A DNA stretch of 64,000 nucleotides from Limnoperna fortunei. Its lineage: Eukaryota > Mollusca > Bivalvia > Mytilida > Modiolidae. The first letter of the stretch is position 1, and every line of letters starts with the position of its first letter. Of the stretch, positions 26,501 through 39,833 are shown in pieces. The notes beneath the pieces were generated by a model. It saw only the letters and a program-made list of their open reading frames with translations, made no database searches and had not been told where the DNA came from. Where the stretch lies: positions 81,100,896 through 81,164,895 of the forward strand of contig OX104119.1 of assembly GCA_944474755.1 (NCBI GenBank), written 5' to 3'. The position numbers and the translations under genes were made by a program.

Positions 26501-29500
26501 TTGTTTATTTCCATGGTTTATATGTTTCTAAGGTTTATAGCTAAAGTATTGTTTATTTCCATGGTTTATAGATTTCTTTCGTTTATAGCTATAAGTATTG
26601 TTTATTTCCATGGTTTATAGGTTTCTAAGGTTTATAGCTAAAGTATTGTTTATTTCCATGGTTTATAGGTTTCAAAGGTTTATAGCTAAAGTATTGTTTA
26701 TTTCCATGGTTTATAGGTTTCTAAGGTTTTGGGCTAAAAGTATTGTTTATTTCCATGGTTTATAGGTTTCTAAGGTTTATAGCTAAAAGTATGGTTTATT
26801 TCCATAGTTTGTAGGTTTCTAAGTTTTATAGATAAAAGTATTGTTTATTTCCATGGTGTGAAGGTTTCTAAGGTTTATAGCTAAAAGTATTGTTTATTTC
26901 CATGGTGTGAAGGTTTCTAAGGTTTATAGCTAAAAGTATTGTTTATTTCCATGGTTTATAGGTTTCTAAGGTTTATAGCTAAAAGTATTGTTTATTTCCA
27001 TGGTGTGAAGGTTTCTTAGGTTTATAGCTAAAAGTATTGTTTATTTCCATGGTTTATAGGTTTCTAAGGTTTATAGCTAAAAGTATGGTTTATTTCCATA
27101 GTTTGTAGGTTTCTAAGGTTTATAGCTAAAGTATTGTTTATTTCGATGGTTTATAGGTTTCTTAGGTTTATATCTAAAAGTATTGTTTATTTCCATGGTG
27201 TGAAGGTTTCTAAGGTTTATAGCTAAAGTATTGTTTATTTCGATGGTTTATAGGTTTCTTAGGTTTATATCTAAAAGTATTGTTTATTTCCATGGTGTGA
27301 AGGTTTCTAAGGTTTATAGCTAAAGTATTGTTTATTTCGATGGTTTATAGGTTTCTTAGGTTTATATCTAAAAGTATTGTTTATTTCCATGGTGTGAAGG
27401 TTTCTAAGGTTTATAGCTAAAGTATTGTTTATTTCCATGGTTTGTAGGTTTCGAAGGTTTATAGCTAAAAGTATTGTTTATTTCCATGGTGTGAAGGTTT
27501 CTTAGGTTTATAGCTAAAAGTATTGTTTATTTCCATGGTTTATAGGTTTCTAAGGTTTATAGCTAAAAGTATGGTTTATTTCCATAGTTTGTAGGTTTCT
27601 AAGGTTTATAGCTAAAAGTATTGTTTGTTTCCATGGTTTGAATGTTTCTAAGGTTTTGTAGCTAAAGTATTGTTTATTTCCATGGTTTATAGGTTTCTAA
27701 GGTTTTTGGCTAAAAGTATTGTTTATTTCCATGGTTTGAAGGTTTCTAAGGTTTATAGCTAAAGTATTGTTTATTTCCATGGTTTCTAGGTTTCTAAGGT
27801 TTATAGCTAAAGTATTGTTTATTTCCATGGTTTATAGGTTTCTAAGGTTTATAGCTAAAAGTATGGTTTATTTCCATAGTTTGTAGGTTTCTAAGGTTTA
27901 TAGCTAAAGTATTGTTTATTTCCATGGTTTGTAGGTTTCTAAGGTTTATAGCTAAAAGTATTGTTTTTATCCATGGTTTATGGGTTTCTAAGGTTTATAG
28001 CTAAAAGTATTGTTTATTTCCATGGTTTATAGGTTTCTAAGGTTTATAGCTAAAGTATTGTTTATTTCCATGGTTTGTAGGTTTCTAAGGTTTATAGCTA
28101 AACGTATTGCTTATTTCAATGCTTTGTAGGTTTCTAAGGTTTATAGCTAAAAGTATTGTTTATTTCCATGGTTCAAAGGTTTCTAAGGTTTTTGGCTAAA
28201 AGTATTGTTTATTTCCATGGTTTATAGGTTTCTTAGGTTTATAGCTAAAAGTATGGTTTATTTCCATGGTTTGTAGGTTTCTAAGGTTTATAGCTAAAAG
28301 TATTGTTTATTTCCATGGTTTGTAGGTTTCTAAGGTTTATAGCTAAAAGTATTGTTTATTTCCATGGTTTATAGGTTTCTAAGGTTTATAGCTAAAGTAT
28401 TGTTTATTTCCATGGTTTGTAGGTTTCTAAGGTTTATAGCTAAAGTATTGTTTATTTCCATGGTTTGTAGGTTTCTAAGGTTTATAGCTAAAGTATTGTT
28501 TATTTCCATGGTTTGTAGGTTTCTAAGGTTTATAGCTAAAAGTATTGTTTATATCCATGGTTTATAGGTTTCTAAGGTTTATAGCTAAAAGTATGGTTTA
28601 TTTCCATAGTTTGTAGGTTTCTAAGGTTTATAGCTAAAGTATTGTTTATTTCGATGGTTTATAGGTTTCTTAGGTTTATATCTAAAAGTATTGTTTATTT
28701 CCATGGTGTGAAGGTTTCTAAGGTTTATAGCTAAAGTATTGTTTATTTCGATGGTTTATAGGTTTCTTAGGTTTATATCTAAAAGTATTGTTTATTTCCA
28801 TGGTGTGAAGGTTTCTAAGGTTTATAGCTAAAGTATTGTTTATTTCGATGGTTTATAGGTTTCTTATGTTTATATCTAAAAGTATTGTTTATTTCCATGG
28901 TGTGAAGGTTTCTAAGGTTTATAGCTAAAGTATTGTTTATTTCCATGGTTTGTAGGTTTCTAATGTTTATAGCTAAAAGTATTGTTTATTTCCATGGTGT
29001 GAAGGTTTCTTAGGTTTATAGCTAAAAGTATTGTTTATTTCCATTGTTTATAGGTTTCTAAGGTTTATAGCTAAAAGTATGGTTTATTTCCATAGTTTGT
29101 AGGTTTCTAAGGTTTATAGCTAAAAGTATTGTTTGTTTCCATGGTTTGAATGTTACTAAGGTTTTGTAGCTAAAGTATTGTTTATTTCCATGGTTTGTAG
29201 GTTTCTAAGGTTTATAGCTAAAGTATTGTTTATTTCCATGGTTTATAGGTTTCTTAGGTTTATAGCTAAAAGTATTGTTTATTTCCATGGTGTGAAGGTT
29301 TCTAAGGTTTATAGCTAAAAATATTGTTTATTTCCATGGTTTGTAGGTTTCTAAGGTTTATAGCTAAAGTATTGTTTATTTCCATGGTTTGTAGGTTTCT
29401 AAGGTTTATAGCTAAAGTATTGTTTATTTCCATGGTTTCTAGGTTTCTAAGGTTTATAGCTAAAGTATTGTTTATTTCCATGGTTTCTAGGTTTCTAAGT

Positions 29501-32500
29501 TTTATAGCTAAAGTATTGTTTATTTCCATGGTTTATAGGTTTCTAAGGTTTATAGCTAAAGTATTGTTTATTTCCATGGTTTATAGGTTTCTAAGGTTTA
29601 TAGCTAAAAGTATTGTTTATTTCCATGGTTTGTAGGTTTCTAAGGTTTATAGCTAAAAGTATTGTTTATTTCCTTGGTTTGAAGGTTTCTAAGGTTTATA
29701 GCTAAAAGTATTGTTTATTTCCATGGTTTATAGGTTTCTAAGGTTTATAGCTAAAAGTATTGTTTATTTCTAAGGATTATAGGATTCTAAGGGATATAGC
29801 TAAAGTATTGTTTATTTCCATGCTTTATAGGATTCTAAGGTTTACAGCTAAAAGTATTGTTTATTTCCATGGTTTGTAGGTTTCTAAGGTTTATAGCTAA
29901 AGTATTGTTTTTTTTTCATGGTTTGTAGGTTTCTAAGGTTTATAGCTAAAGTATTGTTTATTTCCATGGTTTGTAGGTTTCTAAGGTTTATAGCTAAAAG
30001 TATTGTTTATATCCATGGTTTATAGGTTTCTAAGGTTTATAGCTAAAAGTATTGTTTATTTCCATGGTTTATAGGTTTCTAAGGTTTATAGCTAAAAGTA
30101 TTGTTTATTTCCATGGTTTATAGGTTTCTAAGGTTTATAGCTAAAGTATTGTTTATTTCCATGATTTATAGGTTTGTAAGGTTTATAGCTAAAAGTATTG
30201 TTTATTTCCATGGTTTATAGGTTTCTAAGGTTTATAGCTAAAGTATTGTTTATTTCCATGGTTTCTAGGTTTCTAAGGTTTATAGCTAAAAGTATTGTTT
30301 ATTTCCATGGTTTATAGGTTTCTAAGGTTTATAGCTAAAGTATTGTTTATTTCCATGGTTTGTAGGTTTCTAAGGTTTTGTGCTAAAAGTATTGTTATTT
30401 CCATGGTTTGTAGGTTTCTAAGGTTTATAGCTAAAAGTATTGTTTATTTCCATTGTTTGAAGGTTTCTAAGGTTTATAGCTAAAAGTATTGTTTATTTCC
30501 ATGGTTTATAGGTTTCTAAGGTTTATAGCTAAAAGTATTGTTTATTTCAATGCTTTGTAGGTTTCTAAGGTTTACAGCTAAAAGTATTGTTTATTTCCAT
30601 GGTTTATAGGTTTCTAAGGTATATAGCTAAAGTATTGTTTATTTCAATGCTTTGTAGGTTTCTAAGGTTTATAGCTAAAAGTATTGTTTATTTCCATGGT
30701 TTGTAGGTTTCTAAGGTTTATAGCTAAAGTATTGTTTATTTCCATGGTTTATAGGTTTCTTAGGTTTATAGCTAAAAGTATTGTTTATTTCCATGGTGTG
30801 AAGGTTTCTAAGGTTTATAGCTAAAAGTATTGTTTATTTCCATGGTTTGTAGGTTTCTAAGGTTTATAGCTAAAGTATTGTTTATTTCCATGGTTTGTAG
30901 GTTTCTAAGGTTTATAGCTAAAGTATTGTTTATTTCCAGGGTTTCTAGGTTTCTAAGGTTTATAGCTAAAGTATTGTTTATTTCCATGGTTTCTAGGTTT
31001 CTAAGGTTTATAGCTAAAGTATTGTTTATTTCCATGGTTTATAGGTTTCTAAGGTTTATAGCTAAAGTATTGTTTATTTCCATGGTTTATAGGTTTCTAA
31101 GGTTTATAGCTAAAAGTATTGTTTATTTCCATGGTTTGTAGGTTTCTAAGGTTTATAGCTAAAGTATTGTTTATTTCCATGGTTTGTAGGTTTCTAAGGT
31201 TTTTAGCTAAAAGTATTGTGTTTCCGTGGTTTGTAGGTTTCTAAGGTTTATAGCTAAAAGTATTGTTTATTTCCTTGGTTTGAAGGTTTCTAAGGTTTAT
31301 AGCTAAAAGTATTGTTTATTTCCATGGTTTGTAGGTTTCTAAGGTTTATAGCTAAAAGTATTGTTTATTTCCATGGTTTGTAGGTTTCTAAGGTTTATAG
31401 CTAAAAGTATTGCTTATTTCAATGCTTTGTAGGTTTCTAAGGTTTATAGCTAAAAGTATTGTTTATTTCAATGGTTTAAAGGTTTCTAAGGTTTTTGGCT
31501 AAAAGTATTGTTTATTTCCATGGTTTATAGGTTTCTAAGGTTTATAGCTAAAGTATTGTTTATTTCCATGGTTTATAGGTTTCTAAGGTTTATAGCTACA
31601 AGTATTGTTTATTTCAATGCTTTGTAGGTTTCTAAGGTTTATAGCTAAAGTATTGTTTATTTCCATGGTTTATAGGTTTCTAAGGTTTATAGCTAAAAGT
31701 ATTGTTTATTTCCATGGTTTATAGGTTTCTAAGGTTTATAGCTAAAGTTTTGTTTATTTCCATGGTTTGTAGGTTTCTAAGGTTTATAGCTAAAGTATTG
31801 TTTATTTCCATGGTTTATAGGTTTCTAAGGTTTATAGCTAAAAGTATTGTTTATTTCAATGCTTTGTAGGTTTCTAAGGTTTATAGCTAAAGTATTGTTT
31901 ATTTCCATGGTTTATAGGTTTCTAAGGTTTATAGCTAAAAGTATTGTTTGTATCAATGGTTTATAGGTTTCTAAGGTTTACAGCTAAAAGTATTGTTTAT
32001 TTCCATGGTTTGTAGGTTTCTAAGGTTTTGGGCTAAAAGTATTGCTCATTTCAATGCTTCGTAGGTTTCTAAGGTTTATAGCTAAAAGTATTGTTTATTT
32101 CCATGGTTTATAGGTTTCTAAGGTTTATAGCTAAAAGTATTGTTTATTTCCATGGTTTGTAGGTTTCTAAGGTTTATAGCTAAAAGTATTGCTTATTTCA
32201 ATGCTTTGTAGGTTTCTAAGGTTTATAGCTAAAAGTATTGTTTATTTCAATGGTTTAAAGGTTTCTAAGGTTTTTGGCTAAAAGTATTGTTTATTTCCAT
32301 GGTTTGTAGGTTTCTAAGGTTTATAGCTAAAGTATTGTTTATTTCCATGGTTTATAGGTTTCTTAGGTTTATAGCTAAAAGTATTGTTTATTTCCATGGT
32401 GTGAAGGTTTCTAAGGTTTATAGCTAAAAGTATTGTTTATTTCCATGGTTTGTAGGTTTCTAAGGTTTATTGCTAAAGTATTGTTTATTTCCATGGTTTG

Positions 32501-32540
32501 TAGGTTTCTAAGGTTTATAGCTAAAGTATTGTTTATTTCC
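23536..32540 (+). repeat. Higher-order block, copy 2 (about 9.0 kb)
   Basis: This is a near-identical repetition of the preceding block. Step changes in the offset place the main differences. About 974 bp of copy 1 (within roughly 17970-18960) is absent, about 95 bp (two units) near 20.04-20.14 kb is absent, and about 535 bp around 22.4-23.0 kb is absent, where copy 1 carries an extra internal duplication. Breaks fall at unit boundaries, as expected from unequal exchange. Limits are approximate. Confidence 0.82.
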
Positions 32541-34299
32541 ATGGTTTGTAGGTTTCTAAGGTTTATAGCTAAAGTATTGTTTATTTCCATGGTTTATAGG
32601 TTTCTAAGGTTCATAGCTAAAGTATTGTTTATTTCCATGGTTTGTAGGTTTCAAAGGTTTATAGCTAAAAGTATTGTTTATTTCCATGGTTTGTAGGTTT
32701 CTAAGGTTTATAGCTAAAAGTATTGTGTTTCCGTGGTTTGTAGGTTTCTAAGGTTTATAGCTAAAAGTATTGTGTTTCCGTGGTTTGTAGGTTTCTAAGG
32801 TTTATAGCTAAAAGTATTGTTTATTTCCTTGGTTTGAAGGTTTCTAAGGTTTATAGCTAAAAGTATTGTTTATTTCCATGGTTTGTAGGTTTCTAAGGTT
32901 TATAGCTAAAAGTATTGTTTATTTCCATGGTTTATAGGTTTCTAAGGTTTATAGCTAAAAGTATTGTTTATTTCCATGGTTTGTAGGTTTCTAAGGTTTA
33001 TAGCTAAAAGTATTGTTTATTTCCATGGTTTATAGGTTTCTAAGGTTTATAGCTAAAAGTATTGTTTATTTCAATGGTTTAAAAGTTTCTAAGGTTTTTG
33101 GCTAAAAGTATTGTTTATTTCCATGGTTTATAGGTTTCTAAGGTTTATAGCTAAAGTATTGTTTATTTCCATGGTTTATAGGTTTCTAAGGTTTATAGCT
33201 AAAAGTATTGTTTATTTCAATGCTTTGTAGGTTTCTAAGGTTTATAGCTAAAGTATTGTTTATTTCCATGGTTTATAGGTTTCTAAGGTTTATAGCTAAA
33301 AGTATTGTTTATTTCCATGGTTTATAGGTTTTTAAGGTTTATAGCTAAAGTTTTGTTTATTTTTGCATGGTTTGTAGGTTTCTAAGGTTTATAGCTAAAG
33401 TATTGTTTATTTCCATGGTTTATAGGTTTCTAAGGTTTATAGCTAAAAGTATTGTTTATTTCAATGCTTTGTAGGTTTCTAAGGTTTATAGCTAAAGTAT
33501 TGTTTATTTCCATGGTTTACAGGTTTCTAAGGTTTATAGCTAAAAGTATTGTTTGTATCAATGGTTTATAGGTTTCTAAGGTTTACAGCTAAAAGTATTG
33601 TTTATTTCCATGGTTTGTAGGTTTCTAAGGTTTTGGGCTAAAAGTATTGCTCATTTCAATGCTTTGTAGGTTTCTAAGGTTTATAGCTAAAAGTATTGTT
33701 TATTTCCATGGTTTATAGGTTTCTAAGGTTTATAGCTAAAGTATTGTTTATTTCCATGGTTTGTAGGTTTCTAAGGTTTATAGCCTAAAGTATTGTTTAT
33801 TTCCATGGTTTATAGGTTTCTAAGGCTTATAGCTAAAGTATTGTTTATTTCCATGGTTTGAAGGTTTCTAAGGTTTATAGCTAAAAGTATTGTTTATTTC
33901 CATGGTTTGTAGGTTTCTAAGGTTTATAGCTAAAGTATTGTTTATTTCCATGGTTTGTAGGTTTCTAAGGTTTATAGCTAAAGTATTGTTTATTTCCATG
34001 GTTTGTAGGTTTCTAAGGTTTATAGCTAAAGTGTTGTTTATTTCCATGGTTTGTAGGTTTCTAAGGTTTATATCTAAAAGTATTGTTTATATCCATGGTT
34101 TATAGGTTTCTAAGGTTTTTGGCTAAAAGTATTGTTTATTTCCATGGTTTGTAGGTTTCTAAGGTTTATAGCTAAAGTATTGTTTATTTCCATGGTTTAA
34201 AGATTTCTAAGGTTTATAGCTAAAAGTATTGTTTATTTCTAAGGTTTATAGGATTCTAAGGGTTATAGCTAAAGTATTGTTTATTTCCATGGTTTGTAT

Positions 34300-36258
34300 G
34301 TTTCTAAGGTTTATAGCTAAAAGTATTGTTTATTTCCATGCTTAATAGGTTTCTAAGGTTTATAGCTAAAAGAATTGTTTATTTCCATGGTTTATAGGTT
34401 TGTAAGGTTTATAGCTAAAAGTATTGTTTATTTCAATGCTTTGTAGGTTTCTAAGGTTTATAGCTAAAGTATTGTTTATTTCCATGGTTTGTAGGTTTCT
34501 AAGGTTTTATATCTAAAGTATTGTTTATTTCCATGGTTTATAGGTTTCTAAGGTTTATATCTAGCTAAAAGTATTGTTTATTTCCATGGTTTGTATGTTT
34601 CTAAGGTTTATAGCTAAAAGAATTGTTTATTTCCATGGTTTATAGGTTTGTAAGGTTTGTTTATAGATAAAAGTATAATTTATTTCCATGGTTTAAAGAT
34701 TTCTAAGGTTTATAGCTAAAAGTATTGTTTATTTCTAAGGTTTATAGGATTCTAAGGGTTATAGCTAAAGTATTGTTTATTTCCATGCTTTATAGGATTC
34801 TAAGGTTTACAGCTAAAATTATTGTTTATTTCCATGGTTTGTAGGTTTCTAAGGTTTATAGCTAAAGTATTGGTTTTTTTTCATGGGTTGTAGGTTTCTA
34901 AGGTTTATAGCTAAAGTATTGTTTATTTCCATGGTTTGTAGGTTTCTATGGTTTATAGCTAAAGTATTGTTTATTTCCATGGTTTGTAGGTTTCTAAGGT
35001 TTATAGCTAAAAGTATTGTTTATTTCCATGGTTTATAGGTTTCTAAGGTTTATAGCTAAAAGTATTGTTTATTTCCATGGTTTATAGGTTTCTAAGGTTT
35101 ATAGCTAAAAGTATTGTTTATTTCCATGGTTTATAGGTTTCTAAGGTTTATAGCTAAAAGTATTGTTTATTTCCATGGTTTATAGGTTTCTAAGGTTTAT
35201 AGCTAAAAGTATTGTTTATTTCCATGGTTTGTAGGTTTCTAAGGTTTATAGCTAAAAGTATTGTTTATTTCCATGGTTTGTAGGTTTCTAAGGTTTTGGG
35301 CTAAAAGTATTGTTTATTTCCATGGTTTGTAGGTTTCTTAGGTTTATACTAAAAGTATTGTTTATTTCCATGGTTTGTAGGTTTCTAAGGTTTTGGGCTA
35401 AAAGTATTGTTTATTTCCATGGTTTATAGGTTTCTAAGGTTTATAGCTAAAAGTATTGTTTATTTCCATGGTTTGTAGGTTTCTAAGGTTTATAGCTAAA
35501 AGTATTGTTTATTTCCATGGTTTGAAGGTTTCTAAGGTTTATAGCTAAAAGTATTGTTTATTTCCATGGTTTGTAGGTTTCTAAGGTTTTGGGCTAAAAG
35601 TATTGCTCATTTCAATGCTTTGTAGGTTTCTAAGGTTTATAGCTAATAGTATTGTTTATTTCCATGGTTTATAGGTTTCTAAGGTTTATAGCTAAAAGTA
35701 TTGTTTATTTCCATGGTTTGTAGGTTTCTAAGGTTTATAGCTAAAAGTATTGTTTATTTCCATGGTTTATAGGTTTCTAAGGTTTATAGCTAAAGTATTG
35801 TTTATTTCCATGGTTTGTATGTTTCTAAGGTTTATAGCTAAAAGTATGGTTTATTTCCATGGTTTATAGGTTTCTAAGGTTTTTAGCTAAAGTATTGTTT
35901 ATTTCCATGGTTTGTAGGTTTCTAAGGTTTATAGCTAAAAGTATGGTTTATTTCCATGGTTTATAGGTTTCTTAGGTTTATAGCTAAAAGTATTGTTTAT
36001 TTCCATGGTTTGAAGGTTTCTAAGGTTTTGGGCTAAAAGTATGGTTTATTTCCATGGTTTCTAGGTTTCTAAGGTTTATAGCTAAAAGTGTTGTTTATTT
36101 CCATGGTTTGTAGGTTTCTAAGGTTTATAGCTAAAAGTATTGTTTATTCCATTGTTTGAAGGTTTCTAAGGTTTATAGCTAAAAGTATTGTTTATTTCCA
36201 TGGTTTGTAGGTTTCTAAGGTTTATAGCTAAAGTATTGTTTATTTCCATGGTTTGTAG
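34300..36258 (+). repeat. 1,959-bp higher-order unit, copy 1
   Basis: Rare variants within this part of the satellite are repeated exactly 1,959 bases later: cttaatagg (34341 and 36300), taaggtttgtttatagata (34651 and 36610) and attgtttgaagg (36151 and 38110). Only scattered single-base differences were noticed, for example aagtgttg near 36089 against aagtattg in the second copy. Limits are approximate to one unit. Confidence 0.88.
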
Positions 36259-38217
36259 GTTTCTAAGGTTTATAGCTAAAAGTATTGTTTATTTCCATGC
36301 TTAATAGGTTTCTAAGGTTTATAGCTAAAAGTATTGTTTATTTCCATGGTTTATAGGTTTGTAAGGTTTATAGCTAAAAGTATTGTTTATTTCAATGCTT
36401 TGTAGGTTTCTAAGGTTTATAGCTAAAGTATTGTTTATTTCCATGGTTTGTAGGTTTCTAAGGTTTTATATCTAAAGTATTGTTTATTTCCATGGTTTAT
36501 AGGTTTCTAAGGTTTATATCTAGCTAAAAGTATTGTTTATTTCCATGGTTTGTATGTTTCTAAGGTTTATAGCTAAAAGAATTGTTTATTTCCATGGTTT
36601 ATAGGTTTGTAAGGTTTGTTTATAGATAAAAGTATAATTTATTTCCATGGTTTAAAGATTTCTAAGGTTTATAGCTAAAAGTATTGTTTATTTCTAAGGT
36701 TTATAGGATTCTAAGGGTTATAGCTAAAGTATTGTTTATTTCCATGCTTTATAGGATTCTAAGGTTTACAGCTAAAATTATTGTTTATTTCCATGGTTTG
36801 TAGGTTTCTAAGGTTTATAGCTAAAGTATTGGTTTTTTTTCATGGGTTGTAGGTTTCTAAGGTTTATAGCTAAAGTATTGTTTATTTCCATGGTTTGTAG
36901 GTTTCTATGGTTTATAGCTAAAGTATTGTTTATTTCCATGGTTTGTAGGTTTCTAAGGTTTATAGCTAAAAGTATTGTTTATTTCCATGGTTTATAGGTT
37001 TCTAAGGTTTATAGCTAAAAGTATTGTTTATTTCCATGGTTTATAGGTTTCTAAGGTTTATAGCTAAAAGTATTGTTTATTTCCATGGTTTATAGGTTTC
37101 TAAGGTTTATAGCTAAAAGTATTGTTTATTTCCATGGTTTATAGGTTTCTAAGGTTTATAGCTAAAAGTATTGTTTATTTCCATGGTTTGTAGGTTTCTA
37201 AGGTTTATAGCTAAAAGTATTGTTTATTTCCATGGTTTGTAGGTTTCTAAGGTTTTGGGCTAAAAGTATTGTTTATTTCCATGGTTTGTAGGTTTCTTAG
37301 GTTTATACTAAAAGTATTGTTTATTTCCATGGTTTGTAGGTTTCTAAGGTTTTGGGCTAAAAGTATTGTTTATTTCCATGGTTTATAGGTTTCTAAGGTT
37401 TATAGCTAAAAGTATTGTTTATTTCCATGGTTTGTAGGTTTCTAAGGTTTATAGCTAAAAGTATTGTTTATTTCCATGGTTTGAAGGTTTCTAAGGTTTA
37501 TAGCTAAAAGTATTGTTTATTTCCATGGTTTGTAGGTTTCTAAGGTTTTGGGCTAAAAGTATTGCTCATTTCAATGCTTTGTAGGTTTCTAAGGTTTATA
37601 GCTAATAGTATTGTTTATTTCCATGGTTTATAGGTTTCTAAGGTTTATAGCTAAAAGTATTGTTTATTTCCATGGTTTGTAGGTTTCTAAGGTTTATAGC
37701 TAAAAGTATTGTTTATTTCCATGGTTTATAGGTTTCTAAGGTTTATAGCTAAAGTATTGTTTATTTCCATGGTTTGTATGTTTCTAAGGTTTATAGCTAA
37801 AAGTATGGTTTATTTCCATGGTTTATAGGTTTCTAAGGTTTTTAGCTAAAGTATTGTTTATTTCCATGGTTTGTAGGTTTCTAAGGTTTATAGCTAAAAG
37901 TATGGTTTATTTCCATGGTTTATAGGTTTCTTAGGTTTATAGCTAAAAGTATTGTTTATTTCCATGGTTTGAAGGTTTCTAAGGTTTTGGGCTAAAAGTA
38001 TGGTTTATTTCCATGGTTTCTAGGTTTCTAAGGTTTATAGCTAAAAGTATTGTTTATTTCCATGGTTTGTAGGTTTCTAAGGTTTATAGCTAAAAGTATT
38101 GTTTATTCCATTGTTTGAAGGTTTCTAAGGTTTATAGCTAAAAGTATTGTTTATTTCCATGGTTTGTAGGTTTCTAAGGTTTATAGCTAAAGTATTGTTT
38201 ATTTCCATGGTTTGTAG
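36259..38217 (+). repeat. 1,959-bp higher-order unit, copy 2
   Basis: This is a direct tandem copy of the preceding 1,959 bp, nearly identical. A third, partial version of its diagnostic segment (tttaaagatttctaagg, then ggattctaagggttatag, then cagctaaaattattg) lies at about 39420-39640. Confidence 0.88.
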
Positions 38218-39785
38218 GTTTCTAAGGTTTATAGCTAAAGTATTGTTTATTTCCATGGTTTGTAGGTTTCTAAGGTTTATAGCTAAAGTATTGTTTATTT
38301 CCATGGTTTACAGGTTTCTAAGGTTTATAGCTAAAAGTATTGTTTATTTCCATGGTTTATAGGTTTCTTAGGTTTATAGCTAAAAGTATTGTTTATTCCA
38401 TTGTTTGAAGGTTTCTAAGGTTTATAGCTAAAAGTATGGTTTATTTCCATGGTTTGTAGGTTTCTAAGGTTTATAGCTATAAGTATTGTTTATATCCATG
38501 GTTTGAAGGTTTCTAAGGTTTATAGATATAAGTATTGTTTATTTCCTTGGTTTATAGGTTTCTAAGGTTTTATAGCTAAAAGTATTGTTTATTTCCATGG
38601 TTTATAGATTTCTAAGGTTTTATAGCTAAAAGTATTGTTTATTTCCTTGATTTATAGGTTTCTAAGGTTTATAGCTAAAAGTATTGTTTATTTCCTTGGT
38701 TTATAGGTTTCTAAGGTTTTATAGCTAATAGTATTGTTTATTTCCATGATTTATAGGTTTCTAAGGTTTATAGCTAAAGTATTGTTTATTTCTAAGGTTT
38801 GTAGGATTCTAAGGTTTATAGCTAAAAGTATTGTTTATTTCCATGGTTTGTAGGTTTCTAAGGTTTATAGCTAAAAGTATGGTTTATTTCCATGGTTTAT
38901 AGGTTTCTAAGGTTTATAGCTAAAAGTATGGTTTATTTCCATGCTTTAAAGATTTCTAAGGGTTATAGCTAAAAGTATTGTTTATTTCCATGGTTTGTAG
39001 GTTTCTAAGGTTTATAGCTAAAAGTATGGTTTATTTCCATGGTTTATATGTTTCTTAGGTTTATAGCTAAAGTATTGTTTATTTCCATGGTTTATAGGTT
39101 TCTAAGGTTTATAGCTAAAAGTATGGTTTATTTCTATGGTTTAAAGATTTCTAAGGTTTATAGCTAAAAGTATTGTTTATTTCTAAGGTTTATAGGTTTC
39201 TAAGGTTTATAGCTAAAAGTATTGTTTATTTTTATGGTTTATATGTTTCTTAGGTTTATAGCTAAAAGTATTGTTAATTTCCATGGTTTGTAGGCTTCTA
39301 AGGTTTACAGCCAAAAGTATGGTTTATTTCCATGGTTTATATGTTTCTAAGGTTTACAGCTAAAGTATTGTTTATTTCCATGGTTTATAGGTTTCTAAGG
39401 TTTATAGATAAAAGTATGGTTTATTTCCATGGTTTAAAGATTTCTAAGGTTTATAGCTAAAAGTATTGTTTATTTCTAAGGTTTATAGGATTCTAAGGGT
39501 TATAGCTAAAGTATTGTTTATTTCCATGCTTTATAGGATTCTAAGGTTTACAGCTAAAATTATTGTTTATTTCCATGGTTTGTAGGTTTCTAAGGTTTAT
39601 AGCTAAAGTATTGGTTTTTTTTCATGGGTTGTAGGTTTCTAAGGTTTATAGCTAAAGTATTGTTTATTTCCATGGTTTGTAGGTTTCTAAGGTTTATAGC
39701 TAAAGTATTGTTTATTTCAATTGTTTATAGGTTTCTAAGGTTTATAGCTAAAGTATTTTTTATTTCCATGGTTTGTAGGTTTCTA

Positions 39786-39833
39786 ACCATGGAAATAAAC
39801 AATACTTATGGCTATAAATCTTAGAAGCCTATA
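39786..39833 (-). repeat. Single inverted satellite unit
   Basis: Exactly 48 bases (accatggaaataaacaata onward to agcctata) are the reverse complement of one satellite unit, inside an array that otherwise runs only in the plus direction. With the normal half-unit just before it (tatttccatggtttgtagg, then tttcta), it makes an inverted pair that could fold. The array continues in normal orientation at about 39834. Confidence 0.93.

Noticed and set aside
5034..39824. Numerous 60-120 codon frames with the period FISMVCRFLRFIAKVL or MEINNTLAINLRNLQT
   Set aside because: They come from runs of 48-bp satellite units on both strands and end wherever a 49-bp unit shifts the frame. They are not genes.
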